Shown: positions 1 to 10,765 of the stretch, in pieces | Position numbering within the stretch: position 1 is the stretch's first letter | How the letters are laid out: every line of letters starts with the position of its first letter | Assembly: GCA_037013495.1 (NCBI GenBank) | Contig: CM072803.1 | Span: 57,363,627-57,427,626 of the forward strand | Source of the DNA: Hippophae tibetana | Taxonomy: Eukaryota; Streptophyta; Magnoliopsida; Rosales; Elaeagnaceae | Direction: 5' to 3' | Length of the DNA: 64,000 bases | Position numbers and translations under genes: made by a program | Notes under the pieces: generated by a model | The model's database searches: none | What the model saw: only the letters and a program-made list of their open reading frames with translations | What the model was told of the DNA's origin: nothing

Positions 1-1900
1 ACTTTTTTCAAGTTAAGTGGTATAGACGAGACTATAATTAAGGGTAATGATATTTACATAATTAATTTTATTATTATTATAACAAAATGCATGAATTATC
101 TATTATATGCCTCTAATTATTTACACTTGAGTATTATTATTGTTATAAAAAAATTTCAATAATAAATTATTGGTGTGACCTGTGACGAAGCTAGATAATA
201 ATTCTTAAGTGGGCTGACATATCATTTTGTTCGTGAAAATGTAAAATTATATTTCTTACTATAAAATATATTCAAATTATAAAAATAGTACAAGTAAAAT
301 AAAATGTTAAAAAGGTAATTTATACATACTAAAGACATAAAATTCATTTATTATGAAATAATACTAATAAAAGGTTCTGCGTAATAGTAAGAACCAAATT
401 ATAGAAGAAATAATAGTAATAAAACAAGAAAAGAGAATGTAATTTTTATTTATTTAAATAGACTAAAAAATCATAACAATTAATAAAGTAAAAAGGAAAG
501 AAAAAGAATTAAAAAATGTAAAAAACAAAAAGCAAGATTAAAAGAGATAAGATAATATAATGTTTCCTATTTGTTATTCATTTAAAGGAAATTATTTATT
601 TATATTTGAATTTAATATTTATTTTAACTTCTTCTTTTGATTGAGAAAAGTGATAATCAATTCCTTCAGGTTAAGTCTTAGCGTCCATTTAATCGTGTTT
701 TTTAAGAGAATATTTAAGAAAAATAATCAATTAAAAAAATATGATTTTAACGATTTTTCTATTAAAATGTTACTATTTTCGTGATTAAAATACAATTAAA
801 ACTCAATTCTTTAAAAATAGTAAAATTAAAATTAATATGAAAATTTATTAGTAATTTTTTTTAATATTTAATTATTAAGACTATTTTATTCTAATATTTT
901 ATCCTTTTTTATATTTTAAAAATTAAAAATATTTATTTAAATAATTTTCTATTTGAATACTATTATTGATGATTTTTTTAAAATAATTTTATACTAAATT
1001 TTATTTTTACCCTTGTCAATAGCTCATGTTTTATAATATTTTAATAAAAAAATTATTAAAATAATATTATTTCTCCTTAAATATGCATTTTCTTAAAGGT
1101 GGAAATTATAAAACACTTCTTAGAATTTTAGGGACTATTAAACTACACCAATTTTATAATTTGTTGGACTTCTATGCCCCTTTTCCTTTCATATTTTAAA
1201 TAATGACTTTACTGCTTATCACCCCAAAAGTTTGGTGGTAATTGTGTTATCTTTATTCTTTTTGATATAATTTTAAGTCTCCTCGAGATTTAGAGTTGAT
1301 AATTAGTTGCATTTTTTTAAGTGAATTGTATCAATCAAACAAAAAATAAAAAATAATAACAAAATAGCATACATTAGAACTTGTTGATGGATACTTGAAA
1401 AACACTAATATTATGTTATTTATTTACATTTAAATGTTATAAATAGAATTTAATATGTATTATTTTATCATTATTTACGCAAATCAATATGCTCGAAATC
1501 ATAGATATTTTTAGCATCAATTTTATAAAGTGATAACACTTGAAGATTCATGCCTTCAAGCACTCATTTTCAATTTAAAATAATAAAAGAATAATACATG
1601 TAAAGCTTACACGTAATGCAATCAATTTATAAGAAGTGAAATAAGAAAGTGAAGTAAAGCAACACGTGACGTGGCATGAAATACAGTTGACTGTGGTGCA
1701 CCACATTTTGTTAAACAAAAAATTCAAGCTATTGGACTAGAGCTGCTATCACTACACAATTTACACATTTTCTATTATACTAAAAACATGTATTCGATCA
1801 CATAATAATAAAAAGAAGCCAAAATATATTAACAAAGTTTAAATAATACAATAATTGAAAAATTAAATATTAATTAATTACTTGAGAATTAAATTTATTA
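1..1900. other. AT-rich intergenic DNA, no gene seen
   Basis: A very AT-rich stretch with no open frame of note on either strand and no recognisable element ends. I see nothing assignable in it. Confidence 0.6.
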
Positions 1901-1920
1901 GGAAAAATAATTTATATACA

Positions 1921-1925
<5 letters not shown>

Positions 1926-1968
<43 letters not shown>
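1926..1968. repeat. (AT)n microsatellite
   Basis: An uninterrupted run of AT dinucleotides, about 21 units. It is likely polymorphic between individuals. Confidence 0.95.
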
Positions 1969-2049
1969 CTTAAATTATAAATAAAATGATGTCGTCTCTT
2001 TTGTCATGAATTTTGTGATATTTCCACTTTATTTTAAGAAGAGAAAACT

Positions 2050-3172
2050 TGGTTTGCTTAGAATCACCAGCATAGTTACGAGGAAACTAGGCAAGAGAGA
2101 TAAGATGAAGTTTGGGCAAAACACAGTTGGTCCATATAACAATTCATTCATCTAAATACATGAGCACATAAACATCCATCAAACAAGTAGTCCAAACTTC
2201 AGAGACACAAGAATGGAGAAATTAAAGCATTATAAAAATTACCATGGTGTTGTCCTATTTTATTCAAGATCATCATATTCGTCTCTTGATTCTTCTTGTG
2301 ATGTTATAATTTGAACCATGTGTTCTGTCCATTCTTCTCGTAAATCATCAAAATTTTGCATATCATAGCCCAACTTGTTCCAACCAAAGAACTATAAGTA
2401 ATTAAATTCAAAATAAGAATGTAATATCATGAATTCACAAAAAATAACTTATATATGTTAAAAGATTAGTAAAAGAGATTACCACATCAACAACAGAGTG
2501 ATATAATAATAACTTCATCCCTTCGAAATCATATTAGCACTCTATCTAGAATCAAACTAGTATTTTTAATGCTATAATGAGCTCTAAATATGAAGTCAAG
2601 TGTAGCTCCAATTTGTTACTTGGATTGGTTGAGTTTTGGTGCCTATAAACTAATACTTTTGTATTTCCTTAGGGTGAAACAACAATAACTCTTAAAGATA
2701 TGATGATTCTTGGTTGTTTTCCTATACTTGGCTGGCCAGTGACTACCATGATGTTGCCATACTAGGAAACTAGGGAAGCGAGGTGAGATGAAGTTTGTGC
2801 AAAAAATAGGTCCATATAATAATTCATTCCCCTAAATACATAAGCACATAAACATCCATCAAATAAGCTGCCCAAACCTCAAACACAGGAATAGAGAAAT
2901 TAAAGAATTATAAAAATTACCTTGATGTTATCATATGTTATTCAAGATCATCAAAATCTTCTCTTGATTTTTCTTGTGATGATATAATTTGAACCATTTG
3001 TTCTACCCATTCTTCTCGTAAATCATCAAAAATATTTGGGTCATAGCTCGACTTGTTCCAACCAAAGAACTACATGTATTTAAATTCAAAATAAGAATGT
3101 AATATCATGAATTCACAAAAAATAACTCATATATGTTAAAAATATATATTGGTAAAAGAGATTACCACATCT
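2050..3172. repeat. Tandem duplication of about 420 bp with spacer
   Basis: The segment at about 2050-2490 recurs at about 2764-3172 in the same orientation, offset by roughly 680 bp and clearly diverged. Both copies contain a 132-bp minus-strand exon (2260-2391 and 2938-3069) encoding a peptide that starts FFGWNK and ends DDLE before the stop. Both also include part of the preceding intron. The non-duplicated spacer is about 2491-2763. Confidence 0.85.
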
Positions 3173-3789
3173 TTAATTGGAATGTTGATATTTGTGATGA
3201 TTTCGTTCATAAACTTCTTGACATATTAACCACAGATGACTCCATCATTTTGTTGTGGAACCTACAAAAAACAAGTATACATGATTTTCCATATTCAAGC
3301 ATCTTTATTATTCGATAGTAAAATTAGTTAAATTATTAATATTCACTTGTACATACCATAATTTTGTTCCATATAACCTTATGATATTTTTTAAGGGCAG
3401 TGCCCCTACTCTTGTTCCACAGCTTCCATTCCCTATCAAAGTTTAAAACAATTAGTTTTTTATTAAATATTACAAAGAACAATAGAAGAAAAATAGCTAG
3501 CTATAACTCTTACATTTCAACAACTACTTTTGTATCTTTACTCAATTCTATGGAAGTTGAGTCATAGTAACAAACATGATTGCCAACATACAATGATTTT
3601 GGCCCTTTTCAAACTTTAGTGGCCAAGGGATTATCAACTTCTTATTTCTGTTAAGTGTTAATGCTCTATAACATAATTTTTTAGCTCTAATGCTAACATC
3701 CTTCTCTTGATATTGATTGACAAATGAAGAATCATAAAACATTGTTAAATGTGATGAGTGATTAGCTTGAAGTCCATAATAACATGTCC

Positions 3790-3842
<53 letters not shown>

Positions 3843-4720
3843 TATATATAAATATAATTATATATGTTCTACATAAATGAAAGTTATTTACTGATTGATG
3901 ACTCACTTTGTCCACACTTGAATTATACTTAAATCGATCATTTGGTATTCAAATAGTTGCAATATTCACTCGATCGATATATATGTTTGGCCAATGTCTA
4001 CACCAGAAATTTCTATAGGAAGTGGCACAGTCCATCCATCATTTATGTTAAATGCCCTCACAACAATAGTCATCAAAGCACCATGATTTCTGCTTAAGTT
4101 TATAGCATAATCATAACTATATTTTTTTCCATGGCTTATTCTTGAATGACATAGTGCACGATGATTGCCCACTAGACATAGATTTACCACGAGATACTTA
4201 CTTTGTATCTCTTAAATGTGCAACATTTACTAATTCTGGTATAATAGACTAAAGAAGAAGTATTATATATGTTAGTAAAAACAACAGAATAATAATATGA
4301 TAGTAGTAAAAAAGTGTTATCTTAAGTAAAAAAATAATACAATGTCAAAATTTATCACAACTTAACTCGACAACCAAGCCACATATTGTCCAACCGCTTC
4401 TTGGAATATGGTAGCATTAGAAGGTACACGTAGTGGACAATCACGGAGCAATGATTGATCAATTACTATTTGGTAATAATTTGGAAAATATTGATTATGA
4501 ATCATTCGATCATAGCTCAATTGTTGTATAGTTCCAATAGCAACAAAGTTTGTTAATGAAGGATGTTTCAACAAACATTTCATATTCTGTAAAAAACATT
4601 AAGCATTATTTATAATAAATAAAATATGTCATAAAAAAAATAATAGACTATCTACATAAACTTTAAATCTTACCACAAATGATTCATCAAATAGAAGAGG
4701 ACTCCCATGTAGGGTAGCTA
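2260..4720 (-). pseudogene. Remnant of a CACTA (En/Spm) Ulp1-like accessory ORF
   Basis: A decayed, intron-containing ORF read right to left. At 4583-4362 the translation has a VAIGTIQ start and an EAVGQYVAW end, matching a domain (DUF8039-like) that precedes the protease in plant CACTA ORFs. At 3742-3480 lie pieces resembling the N-terminal part of a Ulp1-like cysteine protease. An exon at 3261-3166 reads VPQQNDGVICG, then one in-frame stop, then YVKKFMNEI, the surroundings of the Ulp1 catalytic cysteine. The terminal exon (DLREEW...) follows twice, at 3069-2938 and 2391-2260. Such ORFs are known from plant CACTA elements, where the protease may act on SUMO-like substrates. No TnpA or TnpD transposase is visible beside it and no element ends were found. 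It is not functional as it stands. Confidence 0.7.
3796..3838. repeat. (TA)n microsatellite
   Basis: About 21 TA units, in an intron of the CACTA-derived ORF remnant. Confidence 0.93.
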
Positions 4721-4754
4721 TTGAAAGGGCATTCTCATCATTCAGCTCGCTTAT

Positions 4755-4950
4755 TATTAAGGTCTTAAGTGGTTAGGACCGTGTTCGAGAGTTGGGGAGA
4801 GCAAAAGAAATGTGTTGCCTTTCTTAAGGTTGGTCTCATGTGTATATCAACCAGGTGGAACCATAATACCTCACATGGGGAACCTATGCAGATATCCGTA
4901 AAATGTGCGAACCTAAGTTCAAACAATTGTCAACTTTAGTGTGTATTTGA
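4755..4950 (+). mobile_element. Possible tRNA-derived SINE
   Basis: The segment opens with GGTCTTAAGTGG (4761-4772), close to a pol III A box. GTGTTCGAGAG (4781-4791), close to a B box, follows about 20 bp later. That is nearer than in most tRNA-derived SINEs but possible. The tract is less AT-rich than its surroundings and breaks into the CACTA remnant, then gives way to T-rich sequence after about 4930. No target duplication was found. A chance resemblance remains possible. Confidence 0.35.
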
Positions 4951-5289
4951 TAAAAAAATTAATTTTTGATTTTTTCAAATGATTTTTTAATTAAATATGT
5001 TTGATAATAATTTTTAATTTTTTTAGAAATTACTACCAAAATAGAGTGATTCATAAATCTTTAAAAAGAAGATTTTTTGAATCAAATTTATTATTTCTTA
5101 TTTTTCATGTTCACAAAGAAAAAATTCTTAGATACTAAATCAAGTCTTATAATTTTTTATATGTATAATATTAGAAAAAAATCATTAAAAACTTAAAATT
5201 TTAAAAAAATAAAAAAAAATTTCTTTATTTTTTGAGTTTTGAAAATAGAAAACATAAATTGTTATTAAATAATTTATGGGTGGTTTAAT
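4950..5289. other. AT-rich spacer
   Basis: A/T-rich DNA between the SINE-like segment and the CACTA element. No gene or clear element end is visible. Confidence 0.5.
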
Positions 5290-5439
5290 CACTACTACAA
5301 TATATGGTTTTAGTCTCAGAAATTTAGCCTCGAGTTTTTTAAAAAACTGAGGCTATAAGGTTTTGGTCACGGTTTAATAAAAACCAAGGCTATAGGGTAT
5401 GTTTATGGCCTCGATTTTTATCAATAACTGTGGCGATAA

Positions 5440-5660
5440 GTTATATCAATTTTTTTTCATTTTTTTTCTTTTTGTTTTCTTTTTTCCTTTCTCTTTTTTT
5501 CCTCTTCCCTCTCTTTTTTTCTTTTATTCTTTTTCCCTCTATTTTATTCTTTTTTCCTTTTTCCCATCTTTTTTTTCTTTTATATTTTTTCCCAGCGCTT
5601 TTTTCTTTTTTCATTTTTTCCAAATCGATTATCTTCCCCTCTCCTTTTCTTCTTCCTCTG
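5440..5660 (+). repeat. Polypyrimidine (T/C) low-complexity tract
   Basis: About 220 bp almost wholly T and C on the plus strand, inside the left part of the CACTA element. It creates long but meaningless frames on both strands (Phe/Ser-rich forward, Lys/Glu-rich reverse). It could have come from a 5' UTR or intron polypyrimidine tract of the captured gene. Confidence 0.9.
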
Positions 5661-5762
5661 CCCTGTTGCACACCTCTCTTGGTCCTCTTGTTGGTCGTTG
5701 ATCACTGGTGTTGTTTGCTTTTCGTTGGTCGATGTTCGTTGGCGCTGGTCACTGGTGCACTG

Positions 5763-7204
5763 ACAAATTGATTTTCCATCTAAACTTGGACTCGACCAAT
5801 TATGAATTTGGAATTCCTATTGAGTTGGGATGTTCTTATAAAGCTAATTTGGTTGTTTCCCATAAACTCTGTGCAAAGGCTTGGTTCAAAATCAAGGGTA
5901 ACAATGATTTTTAAGTTTCTTACTTTTCACGACATATACATTTAATTGTTATCTGATTGCGTTAAGTTTCATATATCCTTGAACGTGTACAGTTTGGCTA
6001 CTAGGGTTTGATTAGTTTATGGTCTAATATATATTGAGGCAGTTACTACCTTTCATTTTTCCACTGCTTTGTGATTCATCTTTTAGCTCTTGATATTATA
6101 TTGAAATCACAAGACCTAAGATCAAGAAGAGACATTGCAAAACTTGCTTATGACAATTTATGAGTTGGACTTAATTACATTGAAATATAGGGACGTTTTT
6201 TGTTGGTACTCTTAGTTATTGTCCATTTTGCTTTCTAATTCCACCTTATATGGTTATGTTAAATGGTAGCAAATATTCACACCTCAATAGTGTTCTGGTA
6301 TCAACCGTTTTGTTGTTGTTTTTGTAGTTCTTGTTCTTTCTTTTCATTTAATTTCCCAAAATAACCCTTATCAAATGGACTTTCTTTTCATTTTGTTTGA
6401 TACTTTTTCCAAGATTTTGGTTTTCTGTTTACTTTCTCTTTGGGCTCTTTTCTTTAAAAATGGTGGTTTGGAGTGGCTTATCACTCTTTTCTCATTTGCT
6501 ACTTTACCTAATACCTTAGTCATGGGCATCCCTTTGCTTAAGGCTATGTACAATGATTTCACTCAGAGTCTCATGCGTGCTTGCTTTCTTCATTTAGTGG
6601 TTTGGCATCAAGATTAACTTACCGTTTGATATTAAAAAAAATTAATTACATGCATATCTATAGATTTCTTTCTTTCTTTCTTTTTTGGGTATTTTATAAT
6701 GTCTTGTATTGTTTTTAGTAGCTAGATGTTGGATCTTCTATTTTTATCTTTTACCTTTTTTTCCCTTTTCATAAGAATTTAGTGATTATTTCTTGATTTG
6801 TTTGTTTGTGTTCATTCATTGGAAATCAAACTTTTTCGTAGAAAGAAAGCTAAAGTGTGGATAGGGTTATTGATTTGATTAAAGACATTGTATTTTTTTC
6901 CTTTTCGTAGAAATAGAAAGCAAAATGGACAATAACATTAAAGACATTATGTTTTCCTCTGAATTTTATGCTTTTACTTACAGTATGATTTATCTTTATC
7001 TCAGTCATCACATGCTTAATCTTGTGTTCTTTTATATTATTAAGCATATTATACAAATTGGCATTATATTTATAAATAAAGAACTTGTGAGATATGTGGA
7101 TCAAATGCAATTAATGTTGGTGGTGTTAATGAAGTTGAGTTGGTGCAGTGTAACGAGGCCAATGATATGGCATCAACAATCATTGTAGAGGTAGTTACTT
7201 TAAA
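5763..7204 (+). pseudogene. Captured RING-CH (MARCH-type) E3 ligase gene fragment, two exons
   Basis: Exon A (about 5763-5904) encodes a peptide containing GIPIELGCS, KANLVVSHKLCAKAWF and KIKGN. Exon B (about 7082-7204) continues with TCEICGSNAINVGGVNE and then NEAND. Together these are the latter two-thirds of a plant RING-CH zinc finger (C4HC3), a ubiquitin-ligase domain that binds an E2. The His-x-x-Cys pair and the CxxC pair are present. The first cysteines of the domain are altered (KLIFHL where CRICHL is expected). The junction falls within one lysine codon, so the original intron was kept. Its acceptor AG is intact (7080-7081), but the donor reads TG rather than GT. Membrane segments and termini of the gene are absent. 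It is a non-functional fossil copy carried by the CACTA element. Confidence 0.8.
6402..6612 (+). pseudogene. Captured PIN-type auxin efflux carrier fragment
   Basis: The plus-strand frame contains LSLWALFFKNGGLEWLITLF, then SFATLPNTLVMGIPLLKAMY and NDFTQSLM. This matches the first-half membrane segments of plant PIN auxin exporters, whose hallmark is TLPNTLVMGIPLL. About 65 codons are recognisable. The frame then leaves homology (RACFLHLVVWHQD) and stops. The fragment lies in the interval between the two RING-CH exons, which belong to an unrelated gene family, so it was acquired separately or joined during capture. The strong conservation of the hydrophobic core implies fairly recent capture. 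Confidence 0.85.
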
Positions 7205-8803
7205 GTGAGTGTCTATTTACACATGTTATGTTTTTCTTCTTAGATTTTTCATGCTATCATCCGGATTCCAGAGGTTTGAGAAAGATTATGTGCTCTCCTA
7301 TCATCTAGTAGAGTAAGTCCACAATAATGCCCTTTCATTTATATTAGTAGATTCAGTACCAATTGGTGATTATGGACCATTTGTTGGTATTTCTTTGTAA
7401 GTAATTTTATATATACTCTTATATTTATGTGTATGTTATGCATTTGTGGTGTTAGTGGTAATTAATACTCTTTAATTATCTGTTGTCATATATTGCATGA
7501 ACAAGTGTTTTTCACATTTCTCAGGACATAGCTTAAGTTACAAAATGAGGTCATGTTGAGTCAAAATCCAAAAATTGACTCATTGAAAGGTTGTGATAAT
7601 TTAAGGCTTAATTTTGGGGTAAACCAGTAAGAATACTTACCCATGGCAAGAATAGGGTGGTTTGTTTGGTTAGATTGAAAAAAACCTAATCAAACTTTTT
7701 ACTGTAATAAATAATAGTTTGAGCTTCAAATTATGTAAAAAAAAATTTATAAATTTTTGAATACTTAAACCAAATTAATTAATTATTGTATTATATATAT
7801 ATAATTTATATAGATTTGACTATAATTTGGTTCATATCTCATATGTTAATTTCAAGTTATACGAAGCAATTGTTGGACAGGTTAAAGAACTATTTATTAT
7901 GGACCATTTGTTGTATGGAGGAACAAATGTAGATTGAAGAATTTATTGTGTAAATATGAGGTATTGTTTATATTCATGTAATCTGGATGTTGGTATGTTC
8001 ATATATAATATATGCTTATATTTACATGTACTATCCCATAGTGTCATTTATTATAGACATTTTTATGATATTATAATCATGATGTAACCTATATATTAAG
8101 AATAAATAAGTAAAGATAACTCTTGTATTTTGGATGTTGTATATACAGGATTATATTCATGGAATCTGGATGTTGGTATGCTCATACTAACTAGATGCTA
8201 TTTTTTTATGAGAAAATTAATGCATGGTGTCAAGGACAAAGATTTGGAAGAACATCATTACAATGAGACATATAAAATATTTTCAGATTGATTTAGATTG
8301 TAGACAATATGATTAGTTAGCAGCATTAAAGTTTTTTCAATTATTTTTTTTATATTTTTAGAACACTTTAATTAGCTAGTTTTTATTATATGTGTTTTAT
8401 TGTATCGATCTATTAAACTCTTAATGTAATCTCTCTCTTAAATTTAATATAATTAATCTTAATTTTTTTTATTTTTTTATTTTTTTTTAATTTATATTTA
8501 AAAATTAGTTTAATTGAGATTTATATAGTCATGATTTAAGCGTAACTGAAACAATAAATATCATTTTGATTACAAGTTTGTGGCCTCGATTATTAAAAAA
8601 CCAAAGTCATAAGGTGTACCTATGGCCTCGATTATAGCAAAACCGTGGTCATAGGGTGAACCTATGACCTCGATTTTTCAATAACTGAAGTCATAGGTAA
8701 TAATTTTTGGTCTCTCTCACTTAGGTTTCGGTTCTTATAATCATGGTCATAGACGTATTATCACGGTTAAAACCCGAGACCATAAATACATATTTTAGTA
8801 GTG

Positions 8804-9204
8804 TTTTTTATGTTTTTCCTTAAAAATTATGGAGTATAAATTGTTAGCGATATACATTGATAATTATTTATAATAAAAGAACTAGAAGTAACAAATTCGT
8901 TTATTTAATAATAAATAATAATTCATAAATCAAAATCAAAAGCTAAAATAATGATTAATTATCTACAAAATGCTTTTTAGTCCGATCATGCATAATAGTA
9001 CTATACCACACAGATCCATTATTAAATTTTGTTCCATTCACTCTTCAACTATTGTAACTCAAAACAATTACTCTTTTTGTTACACCAAGTAATATAAACT
9101 CAAAAGCTATATAATATAAAGCTATATTAATTTAAACTCCAAAAACATTATGATATATATGTTTATCTATGCTTGCTAATTATATAAGCAAACCAAATCC
9201 TTGA
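8804..9204. other. Intergenic spacer, 3' flank of the uclacyanin gene
   Basis: AT-rich DNA between the CACTA end and the uclacyanin stop codon. It should hold the uclacyanin 3' UTR. No clear single poly(A) signal can be chosen because AATAAA-like strings are common here. Confidence 0.5.
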
Positions 9205-10687
9205 CTAGGCTTGGAACAAAAGAGTAGCCAACCACAAGGCAATTGAAGAAGCAAAACAATGGGAAGCAGAGGCCGCAGAAGCAGTTGGAGTTGATGAAGC
9301 TGATGTTGAAGAAGAATTAGCTGTATTTCCACCACCTTGAGCTGTTTTAATTTTGACCTTCATTCCCTGATTACAGTGCCCTAAAGTACCACAAGAAAAA
9401 TATCTTGTGCTGCTCTTGTCCAATTTTACAATATCATTTCTTGTGTTCTTTGTGTCTATTGCAGAACCAAGGTCACAATTTTTGTAAGCACTCTCATTTG
9501 GTAATTCTACAACGCTGTGTAGCCCAGATGTGTATTTGAAAACTGTTCACAAGATATATCAGTATTGAAATTTCCATTGTTTTACATGAAAAATAGAGTA
9601 TAATATTGCAACTTTAATTTTCAAATGATTTAAAGTGTGCATTTTAAAGAATAAGTGGTATTAATCTTTGCAGGAATGATCTAGTATCCAAAGTTGGTAT
9701 CATATGACACCTGACAGCTAATTAAATAAGCATGTAACTCAGTTTTGTCATAATTACATGATCCTAACAGTGTCATACTACACTCCATTGGCTACCAGAT
9801 CATTAAAATTTGGAGTAAAAAATTGGACTCAAAAGGCATCACTCATGTGATAAATGCCATTATAGCATTTATATGTATTTATAAGGGTTAATTATCTTAG
9901 TAGCAACACCATTTTACTTTTGTTATTTTTTTATCCAAATTTTGAAAGTGATACCTTAATGTTATCCCATTTAAAAAAAAATAAAGTATCAATTTAGTAT
10001 AACTTGTCTTTTAATTAGAAATTTTTCACGTGTAAAGTAATATATATACGGTATTCAAATAATATTTTTGGATATTAAATTAATTAAATGATATTTAGAT
10101 GATATTTTGAGACAATCAATTTATTATTTATCCAAAAATATCATTTAAATATCATACTTATATAACTATACACATGAAAAATCTATAATTAAATGATAAA
10201 TTGTATTAAATTTATACATTTTATTAAATGAGATAACACTAAAATATCACCTCTAAAATCTGGAGGAAAAAAAAATACTAAAAGTAAAATGATGTTACTA
10301 TAAAGATGGAGAATCCTATCTATAATATCTTGATGTTATCAATCTCTATCATTTAGTTTTTGAAATTAAATAGAGGTTGATGTAGAAGATGTTTTCTTAT
10401 TGTATATTGAAAGACTTAAACTTATAGGGAGATTCAACTTTCAGAAGATTGATAAAATTCCAATGTACAGCTTGTGTTATTAAGGGCATATATGAGAGAT
10501 CAATGTGAGAAAACAACATACCAAGTGTATCTCCAACCTTGAATGTTTGCTTGGATGCCCAAGAGTTAAAATCTGTGGATTGATCCCACCCTTGGTTTCC
10601 TCCAACTACATGTTGTGCTGCTTGTGCTACTCTTGTGACCAAAGCCACAAAAACAAACACTAACCAAAATGTGATCTTGAGCCCCAT
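9205..10687 (-). CDS. Uclacyanin-like phytocyanin (blue copper protein), two exons
   Basis: Exon 1 is 10687-10522 and exon 2 is 9542-9205, joined over a 979-bp GT..AG intron at the position usual for phytocyanins. They give 167 residues, a normal length. Residues 1-23 are a signal peptide. The plastocyanin-like domain (about 24-122) has copper ligands His64, Cys106, His111 and Met116, and the Cys78-Cys112 disulfide. Met as axial ligand points to a uclacyanin or plantacyanin rather than a stellacyanin (Gln) or an early-nodulin-like protein that has lost its ligands. After a Gly/Ser/Thr/Ala-rich stretch (about 124-150), resembling an arabinogalactan glycosylation region, a hydrophobic tail (about 152-167) fits a GPI-anchor signal. 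The likely location is the outer face of the plasma membrane. Family members are linked to redox and cell-wall processes (lignification, pollen, stress), but the exact role cannot be read here. The frame is intact with a TATA box upstream, so it is probably functional. Confidence 0.93.
9894..10307. mobile_element. Foldback MITE with long inverted arms, in the uclacyanin intron
   Basis: The left arm, from 9894, reads ATCTTAGTAGCAACACCATT. The right arm, reverse-complemented from 10307, reads ATCTTTATAGTAACATCATT. The match continues inward imperfectly for nearly 200 bp (for example CCATTTTACTTTT against TCATTTTACTTTT). The whole 414 bp could form a hairpin with a short loop near 10100. There is no coding capacity. 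The family is uncertain; long arms suggest a Mutator-like or other foldback MITE. No target duplication was identified. It lies wholly inside the intron and leaves both splice sites untouched. Confidence 0.75.
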
Positions 10688-10756
10688 TTTCTTTCTCCTT
10701 GATCTCTAGTCTTTCTTCTTTTGATTTTAGCTTGAGCTTTCCTATTACTGTGAAAA

Positions 10757-10765
10757 TATTTATAG
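10757..10765 (-). promoter_or_regulatory. TATA box of the uclacyanin gene
   Basis: CTATAAATA on the minus strand, 70 bp before the ATG. This implies a short 5' leader of about 40 bp. The sequence and distance are typical for a plant promoter. Confidence 0.65.

Larger units (their letters stand above)
5290..8803. mobile_element. Non-autonomous CACTA (En/Spm) element, Pack-type
   Basis: The left end begins CACTACTACAATATATGG and the right end, reverse-complemented, begins CACTACTAAAATATGTAT, so the element has imperfect terminal inverted repeats starting CACTACTA. Inside both ends lie clusters of a subterminal motif, variants of CTATGGCCTCGATTTTT in both orientations (about 5310-5430 and 8570-8790), as expected for transposase binding in this superfamily. 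Flanking triplets are AAT and TTT, so no clean 3-bp target duplication survives. The 3.5-kb body has no transposase frame. It contains a long pyrimidine tract, two exons of a RING-CH gene and a piece of a PIN-like gene. It would need a transposase supplied in trans. Confidence 0.88.

Noticed and set aside
5399-5771. Phe/Ser-rich frames of 100-113 codons
   Set aside because: Product of the polypyrimidine tract in the CACTA element; no real protein features.
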